NCBI GenBank assembly: GCA_023664455.1
Contig: JAMPFM010000013.1
Span: forward strand, 1-59,132
DNA length: 59,132 bases
Origin: Blautia sp.
GTDB taxonomy: Bacteria > Bacillota > Clostridia > Lachnospirales > Lachnospiraceae
Direction: 5' to 3'
Part shown: positions 42,268 to 50,492 of the stretch, in pieces
How the letters are laid out: the number at the start of each line of letters is the position of its first letter
Position numbering within the stretch: position 1 is the stretch's first letter
Position numbers and translations under genes: made by a program
The notes under the pieces: model-generated
Seen by the model: the letters and a program-made list of their open reading frames with translations, nothing else
Databases searched by the model: none
What the model was told of the DNA's origin: nothing

Positions 42268-42650
42268 TGGGACATCTATTGGATACAAACGCATTAATTT
42301 TTTATTTATATGATCCAGAACAGTTATCAAAAGCAGCTTTGGATATTGTGTATAGCAAGAAAAACCAGATATATGTAAGTATTGTTTCACTGTGGGAAAT
42401 TGCGATAAAATCCAGTATAGGTAAACTGAAAATAAAAAACTCAATGGAAGAAATTGCCGGAATATGCTTAAAATATGAAATTAAACTGTTGGCTATAAAT
42501 CCGCAGCATCTTGATAAGATAGCAGATTTGCCACAAATTCATGGTGATCCGTTTGACAGATTAATTATTTCGCAAGCACTCATGGAAAATCTGACTATTG
42601 TAACCAAAGATTCAATAATACCCAAATATGATGTGAATACAGTCTGGTAG
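42267..42650 (+). CDS. PIN-domain toxin (VapC-like)
   Basis: 127-residue PIN ribonuclease: LLDTNALIFYL (Asp6), SLWEIAIKSSIGKL (Glu), HGDPFDRLIISQALMENLTIVTKDSIIPKY (Asp cluster). VapC toxins cut tRNA or rRNA. I start at ATG 42267, eight bases after AAGGAG, rather than the GTG one codon earlier. It is coupled to the upstream antitoxin. The module is AT-rich compared with the flanking S41 sequences. Confidence 0.82.
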   Translation: MGHLLDTNALIFYLYDPEQLSKAALDIVYSKKNQIYVSIVSLWEIAIKSSIGKLKIKNSMEEIAGICLKYEIKLLAINPQHLDKIADLPQIHGDPFDRLIISQALMENLTIVTKDSIIPKYDVNTVW

Positions 42651-42655
42651 TGCAT

Positions 42656-42848
42656 GCGTTAAAGCTGACGGTCAGCGCCTATTACACGCCGAGCGGAAAC
42701 AATATCCATGATATCGGAATCGACCCGGATATCGAATGTGAGTTCGATGCGGATGCTTACTATGACGAAGACATAGATAATCAGCTGGAACGGGCGAAAG
42801 AGGAAATCGGGAAGCTGATTCGGGAGTAGCGTGGAGTGTTAAGAATAT
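42656..42848 (+). pseudogene. Duplicate 3' fragment of the S41 protease gene
   Basis: Second copy of the last 58 codons and stop of the S41 gene plus 19 nt. It has no start or ribosome site of its own; a GTG at 42650 would give 59 residues but is unlikely to be used. The gene's probable native terminator follows this copy, not the functional gene end, as expected if the VapBC module was inserted at the gene's end. Confidence 0.9.
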
Positions 42849-42887
42849 TGACCATATATATTGTAGTAGGAGTTTTGTTTGGACGAT

Positions 42888-42922
42888 AAGCGCCGGTTGG
42901 ATTGATGCCGGCGTTTTGTTTT
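42888..42922 (+). terminator. Terminator displaced from the S41 operon
   Basis: CGCCGG (42891-42896) pairs with CCGGCG (42908-42913), followed by TTTTGTTTTG. The functional S41 gene has no comparable terminator directly after it. Confidence 0.75.
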
Positions 42923-43061
42923 GCATTCGTAAAATTTTTCTCTATTATTGTATAATATTTAGGTAAAATCAATAATATCTAAAAATCTTCCAAGTATAGA
43001 AAAAGATATTACTAACAAAAAAGTTGATTATAGGGTATGATGTATAAGAAGGTATAGTCTT

Positions 43062-43162
43062 ATAGTAAACGACATAATAAATTGCACTTTCCGGTTCTTG
43101 CAAAAGCCATATATGCAAGCTTTTACAAGACCAAAAAGGCAATTTCTAATGTCGTTAACTAT
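43062..43162. repeat. 101-bp imperfect palindrome upstream of the transporter
   Basis: ATAGTAAACGACAT (43062-43075) pairs with ATGTCGTTAACTAT (43149-43162) with one mismatch; inner arms AATTGC/GCAATT and GGTTCTTGCAAAAGC against GCTTTTACAAGACC continue the pairing almost to the centre. It ends 24 bp before the transporter start. It may be a MITE-like element or a large leader hairpin. The preceding 42923-43061 is AT-rich with no gene. Confidence 0.75.
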
Positions 43163-43185
43163 CGAAAAACAAGGAGGGGTTACAA

Positions 43186-44574
43186 ATGGGAACAAAGGAA
43201 ACAAGGCCGTTTGGCCTACGCGACAAGTTAGGGTATATGTTTGGTGATTTTGGAAATGATTTTACATTTATCCTTTCTTCAAGCTTTTTAATGAAGTTTT
43301 ATACCGACGTAATGGGGGTATCGGGAGGAGTGGTCGGCATGATCATGATGCTGGCGCGCTTTGTCGATGCCGTGACAGATGTGACAATGGGGCGTATCTG
43401 TGACCGCAGCAAAATGACTCCCGTAGGAAAGTTCAAACCGTGGATTAGGCGTATGTGTGCGCCGGTGGCAATCGCATCCTTTCTGATTTATCAGAGCGGG
43501 CTTGCGAATATGCCGATGGCATTCAAAATTGGTTACTTATTCGTGACGTACATTTTATGGGGATCGATTTTCTACACATCTATCAATATTCCTTACGGTT
43601 CTATGGCGTCGGCAATTTCACCGGAACCAGGAGATAGACAGTCTCTGTCTACTTTCCGAACAATGGGCGGTATGCTGGCAGGGCTTATCATTGGCGCAGG
43701 TGTGCCGATGGTGGCGTATGATCAGGTCGGCGGCAATGCCGTGATGAATGGCGAGCGCTTTACAATGATCGCAGGCGTGTTCTCCGTTTGTGCGGTGGGA
43801 TGTTATCTGCTTTGCTATGCGCTGACGACAGAACGTGTAAAGAGCGAGGCGACTGCTGCGGCACAGGAGAATAACAGTGTGGCGGCAATGTTGAAAAATG
43901 CGGTAAAGAACCGCGCGCTAATTTCTATTATCGCGGCGTCTATCGTGATGTTGCTTGCGCAGTTGACCATGCAGTCTATGGCAAACTATGTATATCCGAA
44001 TTTCTATGGTAATACAACAGCGCAGTCTGTTTCTACAATGATGATGATGGTTGGTATGTTGGTTGCGGGCGTTTTTGCGAAACCCTGTGCAAGGAAGTTT
44101 GGGAAAGCGGAGGTCAGTATTGTATCAAACCTGATGGCGGCGGTTATCTGCGTGCTTTTGTTTATCCTGCGTCCCGATAACGTATGGGTATATGTGGCGT
44201 TCCAGATGTTATGCTGGCTTGGGCTTGGCATGTTTTCTATGGTATCCTGGGCATTGATTACCGACGTTATCGATTACTCCGAAATTAAAAATGGTATCCG
44301 CGAGGACGGCTCGGTATATGCACTATATTCTTTTGCCAGAAAATTAGGGCAGGCTGCATCTGCGGGATTGAGCGGGCTTTTGTTGGAGATAATTGGCTAT
44401 TCGGCGGCAACGGCGTTTGATACGGATGTTGTAAACGGGATATTTACGATTTCCACATTGGTGCCGGGACTTGGCTTTTTACTGCTCGGTTTGATTTTGT
44501 GGTTCTGGTATCCGTTACATAAAAAACAGGTTGATGAAAATGTAGAGATATTGAAGAAAAAACATGGAAATTAA
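43186..44574 (+). CDS. GPH-family sugar:cation symporter
   Basis: 462-residue, 12-helix transporter of the glycoside-pentoside-hexuronide group: FGLRDKLGYMFGDFGNDFTFIL, DAVTDVTMGRICDRSKMTPVGKFKPWI (the conserved loop 2-3 motif), and SWALITDVIDYSEIKNGIREDGSVYALYSFARKLGQA. It precedes a GH2 glycosidase by about 80 nt, so it probably imports the glycoside that enzyme splits, such as a beta-galactoside or beta-glucuronide. No regulator gene is adjacent. Confidence 0.88.
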   Translation: MGTKETRPFGLRDKLGYMFGDFGNDFTFILSSSFLMKFYTDVMGVSGGVVGMIMMLARFVDAVTDVTMGRICDRSKMTPVGKFKPWIRRMCAPVAIASFLIYQSGLANMPMAFKIGYLFVTYILWGSIFYTSINIPYGSMASAISPEPGDRQSLSTFRTMGGMLAGLIIGAGVPMVAYDQVGGNAVMNGERFTMIAGVFSVCAVGCYLLCYALTTERVKSEATAAAQENNSVAAMLKNAVKNRALISIIAASIVMLLAQLTMQSMANYVYPNFYGNTTAQSVSTMMMMVGMLVAGVFAKPCARKFGKAEVSIVSNLMAAVICVLLFILRPDNVWVYVAFQMLCWLGLGMFSMVSWALITDVIDYSEIKNGIREDGSVYALYSFARKLGQAASAGLSGLLLEIIGYSAATAFDTDVVNGIFTISTLVPGLGFLLLGLILWFWYPLHKKQVDENVEILKKKHGN

Positions 44575-44656
44575 CACAGATTTGCGGCAGGAATGTTGAA
44601 AATTGAAAAAGGAAGTTTCTGCCCTATAACTTTTATTTGAACAGGAGGAATTTTTG

Positions 44657-46912
44657 ATGAGACAGATTATCAATTTTAACAAAAAGTGGGGATTTTCAAA
44701 GGAAGCGTCTGCAGTTCCTCAGACAATGCCGAAAAATTGGTACTGGGTAAATATCCCTCATTGCTGGAATAACATTGACGGACAGGACGGGGGAAGCGAT
44801 TACTACCGCGGCGCCTGTTATTACGCAAAAGAACTGCTAAAGAGCGAGCTCCCGGCGGCGGACCGTTATTATATTGAATTTCGCGGCACCAATTCTTCTG
44901 CAGACGTGTATGTCAATGGGAAGAAATTAGCCCATCACGACGGCGGTTATTCTACATGGCGCGTTGATTTGACAGATGCGCTATCGGATGCCAATTTTAT
45001 TGTTGTAGCAGTGGATAATACCGCGAATGATACGGTATATCCGCAGCAGGCGGACTTTACGTTTTACGGCGGAATGTATCGTGACGTGAATTTGATTGCG
45101 GTATCCGAGTCGCATTTTGATCTGGATTATTATGGTGGCACAGGCATTCGTGTAACGCCGGAAATAAATGGGGCGGACGCTGACGTGGAGGTAGAAGTAT
45201 ACCTGGCGGGTGCGAAGTCCGGGCAGAATCTTGAAATTATCTTAAAGGATGCGGACGGTGCAGTGATAGCGAGCAAAGTAAGTCCTGCAGAAGAGACGAA
45301 AGTATCTTTAAAAATCGAAAATGTAATTCGCTGGAACGGGCGTAAGAATCCTTATCTGTATACGGCAGAGGCAAAGTTACTTGACGGAGAAAATGTGCTG
45401 GATAATGTTTCGGCACGTTTCGGGTGCAGAACCTTTGACATTGACCCGGAGGAAGGCTTTATCTTAAACGGCGAGAGCTATCCATTGCACGGTGTTTCCA
45501 GACATCAGGACCGCTGGGGTTTTGGAAATGCGCTGCTGCCGAAGCATCATGAAGAGGATATTGAGTTTATCTGCGAATTGGGCGCGACGACGATTCGCTT
45601 AGCGCATTATCAGCATGACCAATATTTCTATGATCTGTGCGATGAAAAGGGCTTGGTGATCTGGGCGGAAATTCCCTATATTTCCAAGCACATGCCGGGT
45701 GGGCGGGAAAACACCATTTCCCAGATGAAGGAGCTGATTACGCAAAATTACAATCATGCCAGTATTGTTGTATGGGGGCTTTCCAACGAGATTACAATAA
45801 ATGGTTCCGATTCCGATCTGATTGAAAACCACAAGATTTTGAACGACATTTGCCACGAGATGGATAAGACCCGTAAGACAACAATTGCCTGCGTATCCAT
45901 GTGCGATATCCATGACCCCTATATCCAGATTCCAGATGTGATTTCCTACAATCATTATTTCGGCTGGTACGGCGGAGATACCTCCATGAACGGTCCGTGG
46001 TTTGACAACTTCCACCAGACTTTTCCGAACATCCCAATCGGCGTCAGCGAGTATGGCTGCGAGGCGCTTAACTGGCATACCTCAAACCCGAAGCAGGGCG
46101 ACTATACGGAAGAGTATCAGGCATATTATCATGAAGAGCTAATCAAGCAGTTATTTACAAGAAAATATATCTGGGCAACGCATGTCTGGAATATGTTCGA
46201 TTTCGGCGCGGACGCAAGAAATGAGGGCGGAGAGAACGGACAGAACCATAAAGGACTTATGACGTTTGACAGAAGCTATAAAAAGGATTCGTTCTATGCG
46301 TATAAAGCGTGGTTGTCGGATGAGCCGTTTGTTCATTTGTGCGGGAAACGATATGTGGACAGAGTGGAAGAGCTGACCAAGGTAACAGTATACTCTAATC
46401 TCCCGGAAGTGGAGCTGTTTGCAAACGGCGTAAGCCTTGGCAAAAAGACGGCGGCGGATCATTTCTTCCGCTTTGAGGTGCCGAATAATGGAACGATCAA
46501 ATTGGAAGCTGTGGCGGGAGCGTGCCGTGATGAAAGTGTCATCCGCAAAGTGGATACGTTTAATGAGGATTACAGGATGAAGGAACAGGGCGCGATTATT
46601 AACTGGTTTGATATCACAGAGGTTGACGGCTGCTATTCCATTAACGATACGATCGGCGATATCATGAAGAGCCCGGAGGGAGCAATGCTTTTCGGCGGCT
46701 TGATGAAGAGTTTGATGGGCGGAGGCGGCGAAGCCGCAAAACCGGCAGACTTTGAGATGTCGGAAGGTTTAATGCAGATGATGAATGGGTTTACGGTAGC
46801 CCGCATGGCGGGCATGATGGGTATGATGGTAGAAGGCGGTATTTCAAAAGAAACGCTCTTAGGTCTCAATACAAAGCTGAATCAGATTAAGAAGCCGGAA
46901 GGCATGGAGTAG
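44657..46912 (+). CDS. Glycoside hydrolase family 2 (beta-galactosidase/glucuronidase-like)
   Basis: 751 aa from ATG 44657 (AGGAGG eight bases upstream). The order is an N-terminal jelly-roll domain (to about 180), an immunoglobulin-like domain, then the TIM barrel with acid/base Glu in VVWGLSNEITING (about 374-386) and nucleophile Glu in IGVSEYGCEALNW (about 460). A distinctive C-terminal helical domain (about residues 650-751, Met/Gly-rich, SPEGAMLFGGLMKSLMGGGG) follows. No signal peptide, so it acts in the cytoplasm on imported substrate. Exact specificity is not determinable. Confidence 0.85.
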   Translation: MRQIINFNKKWGFSKEASAVPQTMPKNWYWVNIPHCWNNIDGQDGGSDYYRGACYYAKELLKSELPAADRYYIEFRGTNSSADVYVNGKKLAHHDGGYSTWRVDLTDALSDANFIVVAVDNTANDTVYPQQADFTFYGGMYRDVNLIAVSESHFDLDYYGGTGIRVTPEINGADADVEVEVYLAGAKSGQNLEIILKDADGAVIASKVSPAEETKVSLKIENVIRWNGRKNPYLYTAEAKLLDGENVLDNVSARFGCRTFDIDPEEGFILNGESYPLHGVSRHQDRWGFGNALLPKHHEEDIEFICELGATTIRLAHYQHDQYFYDLCDEKGLVIWAEIPYISKHMPGGRENTISQMKELITQNYNHASIVVWGLSNEITINGSDSDLIENHKILNDICHEMDKTRKTTIACVSMCDIHDPYIQIPDVISYNHYFGWYGGDTSMNGPWFDNFHQTFPNIPIGVSEYGCEALNWHTSNPKQGDYTEEYQAYYHEELIKQLFTRKYIWATHVWNMFDFGADARNEGGENGQNHKGLMTFDRSYKKDSFYAYKAWLSDEPFVHLCGKRYVDRVEELTKVTVYSNLPEVELFANGVSLGKKTAADHFFRFEVPNNGTIKLEAVAGACRDESVIRKVDTFNEDYRMKEQGAIINWFDITEVDGCYSINDTIGDIMKSPEGAMLFGGLMKSLMGGGGEAAKPADFEMSEGLMQMMNGFTVARMAGMMGMMVEGGISKETLLGLNTKLNQIKKPEGME

Positions 46913-46934
46913 AAGCAATAGGTAAGGAAGGGAT

Positions 46935-47102
46935 TTGCAAGAACCATTATTTGACAGGGATGTACTTTTTACCTGTAAGGCAGATGTGCTATTTAAGATT
47001 ATTTCAGGGCAAACAGATCCGGTCGCAGCATTTACATTAGGGAAGCTGAAAGTAGAGGGGAGCATTGAAAAGGCTTTGCTGTTGAAGAATATGGTCAAGT
47101 AA
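46935..47102 (+). pseudogene. C-terminal fragment of an SCP2 sterol-binding-domain gene
   Basis: A 55-codon frame from TTG 46935 reads QEPLFDRDVLFTCKADVLFKIISGQTDPVAAFTLGKLKVEGSIEKALLLKN, the C-terminal half of an SCP2 domain (usual length about 100). The first half is missing and the frame starts directly after the GH2 gene. It is probably a remnant of a lipid-binding protein gene, truncated during rearrangement; translation of the stub is possible. Confidence 0.65.
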
Positions 47103-47135
47103 GCCAGTTAAGTTTAAAAATCCAGGATAAAAGCA

Positions 47136-47327
47136 CAGAACAAAAGTTCGATTTTGATCTGTACTTTTTTCTCTGTATATGCTATAATGAAAACCCGGAT
47201 GGCGGATACTATCGCGGCGTTAAGTAAACCAACGCTCGTGATTGCACACAATACGGCGCTCGCCGGACAGCCCTACGGCGAGTTTAAGGAATTTTTCAGA
47301 CGGACGTTTTTTACGTGTCAGATATAA
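47136..47327 (+). pseudogene. Degenerate copy of the uvrB promoter and 5' coding segment
   Basis: 47136-47190 resembles the uvrB promoter (48281-48335), including GAACAAAAGTTC and a TATAAT. 47198-47298 matches uvrB 48508-48608 at about 87%. The 165 bp between, with the uvrB start and Walker A codons, are deleted. A 42-codon frame remains open (47199-47327; [18 protein letters not shown]...) but lacks a good ribosome site. It lies upstream of the second VapBC-like module. Confidence 0.85.
47138..47149. promoter_or_regulatory. LexA (SOS) box in the uvrB-promoter copy
   Basis: GAACAAAAGTTC matches the Firmicutes LexA pattern GAAC-N4-GTTC and the box of uvrB exactly. TGTACT (47160-47165), 17 bp, TATAAT (47183-47188) complete a promoter pointing at the VapBC-like genes. 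Confidence 0.75.
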
Positions 47328-47343
47328 AAATTGGTGGTATAAT
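47315..47343 (+). promoter_or_regulatory. Promoter of the second VapBC-like module
   Basis: GTGTCA (47315-47320), 17-bp spacer, TGG-extended TATAAT (47338-47343), about 80 nt before the antitoxin start. The -35 lies at the end of the uvrB-derived fragment. Confidence 0.6.
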
Positions 47344-47421
47344 AAAAATAAATTATAAGGAAAGATAATTACTACGAAGAGATGAGAAGGTGTAGTGTAA
47401 AAAGAGTGAGGAGATGATCAT

Positions 47422-47688
47422 ATGGTATCAGCAGCATTGCAAGTAAGCGATATGCTAAATACACTGGAAAAAGAAGATTATGAAATGGCAATAAATTATA
47501 TTCAGTTTCTTTCTGAAAAGCGGAAAAAGGAACGCAATATCAGCATAGAAAAGAATCCTACAAATAATTCGGAAAAGAGCGGAATTAAACTGGGTTTGTT
47601 TAATGGAATGAAATATATTGCTGATGGGCATGACATTGATGAATGTAATGACGAAATTGCTGAAATGTTTGGAGTGAATGGCGGATGA
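47422..47688 (+). CDS. VapB-like antitoxin, second module
   Basis: 88-residue protein: an N-terminal helical part (VSDMLNTLEKEDYEMAINYIQFLSEKRKKER), an Asn/Ser-rich linker and a C-terminal toxin-binding type tail (KLGLFNGMKYIADGHDIDECNDEIAEMFGVNGG). The layout matches the first antitoxin at 42025, though the sequences differ. A GAGGAGA ribosome site precedes ATG. Its stop overlaps the toxin start (ATGA). Low GC compared with uvrB. Confidence 0.72.
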   Translation: MVSAALQVSDMLNTLEKEDYEMAINYIQFLSEKRKKERNISIEKNPTNNSEKSGIKLGLFNGMKYIADGHDIDECNDEIAEMFGVNGG

Positions 47689-48089
47689 GGATATTAGTCG
47701 ATACACATATCGCTATGTGGTCAGTATTTGATACAGAGCAGTTACCGGAAAAAGCACACGATATTCTAAGTGACAGTGAGAATGAATTTTTCTATAGTAC
47801 AGCTTCAGTTTGGGAAATCGCTATTAAAGCCATTGCCCGACCGGATTTAGGTATTGCTGATGGGGAGGTATTTGCCAAGTGCTGTGAAATGGCTGGATTT
47901 CGTGAACTTCCACTTAATAAAAGGCATGTATTTGCTTTAAAGACGCTTAAATTGTCAGAAGATGCTCCGAAACATAAAGATCCGTTTGATCGCATTCTTA
48001 TATGTCAGGCAAAAATAGAGAATATGAAATTTCTGACGCACGATTCATTGATTCCGTATTATAAAGAACCATGTATCATTTCAGTATAA
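47685..48089 (+). CDS. PIN-domain toxin (VapC-like), second module
   Basis: 134-residue PIN protein: RILVDTHIAMWSV (Asp6), ASVWEIAIKAIA (Glu), HKDPFDRILICQAKIENMKFLTHDSLIPYY (Asp cluster). It belongs to the same VapC subgroup as the toxin at 42267 but is clearly not a recent copy. Coupled to the antitoxin by ATGA overlap. It probably cleaves a structured RNA. Confidence 0.82.
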   Translation: MRILVDTHIAMWSVFDTEQLPEKAHDILSDSENEFFYSTASVWEIAIKAIARPDLGIADGEVFAKCCEMAGFRELPLNKRHVFALKTLKLSEDAPKHKDPFDRILICQAKIENMKFLTHDSLIPYYKEPCIISV

Positions 48090-48183
48090 ATCGATTTATG
48101 ATGTTAACCCAGGATTTTCATCCATTGGAACGTATAAGTTACCGTTGCAACTATATATTATGAATATGATACTATAATGAAGA

Positions 48184-48214
48184 TTCTCGTGTCGTTACCG
48201 ACGCGGGGATTTTT
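48184..48214 (+). terminator. Terminator after the second VapBC-like module
   Basis: TTCTCGTGTCG (48184-48194) pairs with CGACGCGGGGA (48199-48209, three G-U pairs), followed by TTTTT. An ACTATAAT -10-like box stands directly before it. Confidence 0.65.
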
Positions 48215-48242
48215 GACGTTTAGCAGGAAAAGGAGGCGGGAA

Positions 48243-48332
48243 ATGGAAAGACCAATGACAACGCAGAAACTTTCTGGAAAAAGAACAAAAGTTCGATTTT
48301 GGTATGTACATTTTAAATTCTCTTTGGTATAA
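48243..48332 (+). CDS. Possible 29-residue leader peptide overlapping the uvrB promoter
   Basis: ATG 48243 has a strong AAAAGGAGG site and opens 29 codons ([20 protein letters not shown]...), basic and aromatic, ending inside the uvrB -10 box. It covers the LexA box. It may be a real small protein, a remnant gene start, or chance. Confidence 0.3.
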   Translation: MERPMTTQKLSGKRTKVRFWYVHFKFSLV

Positions 48333-48333
48333 T
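48283..48333 (+). promoter_or_regulatory. uvrB promoter with LexA box
   Basis: GAACAAAAGTTC (48283-48294) is a LexA/DinR operator. TGTACA (48305-48310), 17-bp spacer and TGG-extended TATAAT (48328-48333) follow. It implies SOS induction of uvrB. Confidence 0.82.
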
Positions 48334-48367
48334 AGACGCAGACTCGAAAATACAAAAGGAATTGCAT

Positions 48368-50356
48368 ATGGATCATTTCAAATTACACAGCGAATACCAG
48401 CCCACCGGCGACCAGCCCGCTGCCATTGAAGCCTTAGTGGAAGGTTTCAGGCAAGGCAACCAGTTCCAGACGCTGTTAGGCGTTACCGGTTCCGGTAAGA
48501 CTTTTACGATGGCAAATATTATCGCGGCGTTAAATAAACCAACGCTCGTGATTGCACACAATAAAACGTTGGCAGGACAGCTCTACGGCGAGTTCAAGGA
48601 GTTTTTCCCTGAAAACGCGGTCGAGTATTTTGTGTCCTATTATGATTATTATCAGCCGGAGGCGTATGTACCGTCTACAGATACTTATATTGCGAAGGAT
48701 TCTGCAGTCAATGATGAAATTGACAGGCTGAGGTTATCTGCCACAGCTTCGCTGACGGAGCGGAGGGACGTGGTGGTCATTGCTAGCGTTTCCTGTATTT
48801 ACGGATTGGGCAGTCCGGAAACTTATGAGGAAATGATTGTGTCGCTGCGTCCGGGGATGGCGAAGGACAGGGATCAGGTCATCCGGGAATTGATTGACAT
48901 GCAGTATAGCCGGAACGATATGGATATGGAGCGCGGGTGTTTTCGCGTCAGAGGGGACGTACTGGAAATCTATCCGGCGGAGGGTGGCGACTATCTGATA
49001 AGGATAGAATTTTTTGGGGATGAGATAGACAGAATCGCCCAGACGGATCCTTTGACGGGACAGGTGCACGCCACATTGGAGCATATCGCCATTTTTCCGG
49101 CTTCCCATTATGTGGTTCCCCAGGAAAAAATACGGGCGGCATGTAAAAACATAGAAACGGAGATGGAGGCGCAGGTCAGGTATTTCAAGGGAGAGGATAA
49201 GCTGTTAGAGGCGCAGAGAATTGCGGAGCGCACGAACTTTGATATAGAGATGCTTCGTGAAACAGGTTTTTGTTCCGGCATCGAGAATTATTCCCGGCAT
49301 TTAAACGGTATGGCGCCGGGGGAGCCGCCGTTTACGCTGATGGATTATTTTAAGGACGACTATCTGATTATCATCGACGAGTCCCATATGACGGTGCCCC
49401 AGATAAGGGGAATGTATGCGGGCGACCGTTCCCGGAAGACGACGCTTGTGGATTATGGGTTCAGACTGCCATCCGCGTTGGACAACCGTCCTCTTAATTT
49501 TGAGGAATTTGAGCAGCATATCGATCAGATGTTGTTTGTCTCGGCGACGCCTTCCGAGTATGAAGCGGCGCATGAGCTTTTCCGCACGGAGCAGATTATC
49601 CGTCCTACGGGACTTTTAGACCCGGAAGTGGTGGTCAGACCCGTAGAGGGGCAGATAGACGATTTAATATCTGAGATTAACAAAGTGGTTGAGAAGAAAA
49701 ATAAAGTATTGGTAACGACGCTGACCAAGCGGATGGCGGAGGATTTGACCGCTTATATGAGTGATGTGGGGGTTCGTGTGAAATACCTGCATTCTGACAT
49801 CGATACGCTGGAACGGGCGGAAATCATCCGCGATATGCGGCTGGATGTATTCGACGTATTGGTGGGCATCAATCTGTTGCGTGAGGGACTGGATATCCCG
49901 GAAATCTCGCTGGTGGCGATTCTGGATGCGGACAAAGAGGGCTTTCTGCGCTCGGAAACTTCCCTGATACAGACTATCGGGCGGGCGGCGCGAAACGTGG
50001 ATGGACATGTCATCATGTATGCTGATACGATTACGGATTCGATGGAAGCGGCAATCTCGGAGACGAACAGAAGACGGGAAATCCAGCAGCAATATAATGA
50101 GGAACATGGAATTACGCCCCAGTCGATTCGCAAAGCAGTCCGGGATTTGATTAGCATTTCCAAAGTTATCGCCAAAGAGGAAGTACGTTTCGAGAAAGAC
50201 CCTGAATCAATGAGCCGCCAGGAATTGGAAAAACTGATTAAGAATGTAGAAAAGCAGATGAAAAAAGCGGCTGCGGATTTGAACTTTGAAGCGGCGGCGC
50301 AGTTGCGGGATAAGATGGTGGAATTGAAGAAAATCCTGCGCGATTTAGACAACTAG
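48368..50356 (+). CDS. uvrB: Excinuclease ABC subunit B
   Basis: 662-residue damage-verifying helicase-like subunit of nucleotide excision repair. Walker A GVTGSGKT (about residue 38), motif Ia [21 protein letters not shown], the beta-hairpin [16 protein letters not shown], helicase motifs V/VI with GRAARN and a C-terminal UVR domain ([22 protein letters not shown]) that binds UvrC. ATG 48368 follows AAAGGAA. uvrA is next. Part of its 5' region is duplicated at 47136-47298. Confidence 0.95.
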   Translation: MDHFKLHSEYQPTGDQPAAIEALVEGFRQGNQFQTLLGVTGSGKTFTMANIIAALNKPTLVIAHNKTLAGQLYGEFKEFFPENAVEYFVSYYDYYQPEAYVPSTDTYIAKDSAVNDEIDRLRLSATASLTERRDVVVIASVSCIYGLGSPETYEEMIVSLRPGMAKDRDQVIRELIDMQYSRNDMDMERGCFRVRGDVLEIYPAEGGDYLIRIEFFGDEIDRIAQTDPLTGQVHATLEHIAIFPASHYVVPQEKIRAACKNIETEMEAQVRYFKGEDKLLEAQRIAERTNFDIEMLRETGFCSGIENYSRHLNGMAPGEPPFTLMDYFKDDYLIIIDESHMTVPQIRGMYAGDRSRKTTLVDYGFRLPSALDNRPLNFEEFEQHIDQMLFVSATPSEYEAAHELFRTEQIIRPTGLLDPEVVVRPVEGQIDDLISEINKVVEKKNKVLVTTLTKRMAEDLTAYMSDVGVRVKYLHSDIDTLERAEIIRDMRLDVFDVLVGINLLREGLDIPEISLVAILDADKEGFLRSETSLIQTIGRAARNVDGHVIMYADTITDSMEAAISETNRRREIQQQYNEEHGITPQSIRKAVRDLISISKVIAKEEVRFEKDPESMSRQELEKLIKNVEKQMKKAAADLNFEAAAQLRDKMVELKKILRDLDN

Positions 50357-50381
50357 CATAGATATTGTACAGCGGTAGGTA

Positions 50382-50430
50382 ATTGCGAAACTAAGATTTT
50401 ACAACTGTCCGTTGTACAGAATATACAATC
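50382..50430. repeat. 49-bp dispersed repeat, copy 1
   Basis: Matches 59084-59132 at 47 of 49 positions. It lies just after uvrB and before uvrA and contains an ACAAC-TGTCC-GTTGT hairpin. A shorter related piece (AATTGCGAAACTAA) lies at 37500-37513 upstream of ftsE. Confidence 0.85.
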
Positions 50431-50492
50431 CAACGCAGGTACGCTCTCGCTACGGTTCAAACGCAGAGAAAAAGGAAGGAGCAATATACAAC

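Noticed and set aside
42650-42829. A separate 59-residue gene in the S41 duplicate
   Set aside because: It lacks a ribosome site and is only the copied end of the protease gene.
42025-48089. A composite transposon around the GPH/GH2 operon with VapBC-like modules as ends
   Set aside because: The two modules are different in sequence and no transposase or shared terminal repeats exist; their flanks come from different host genes.
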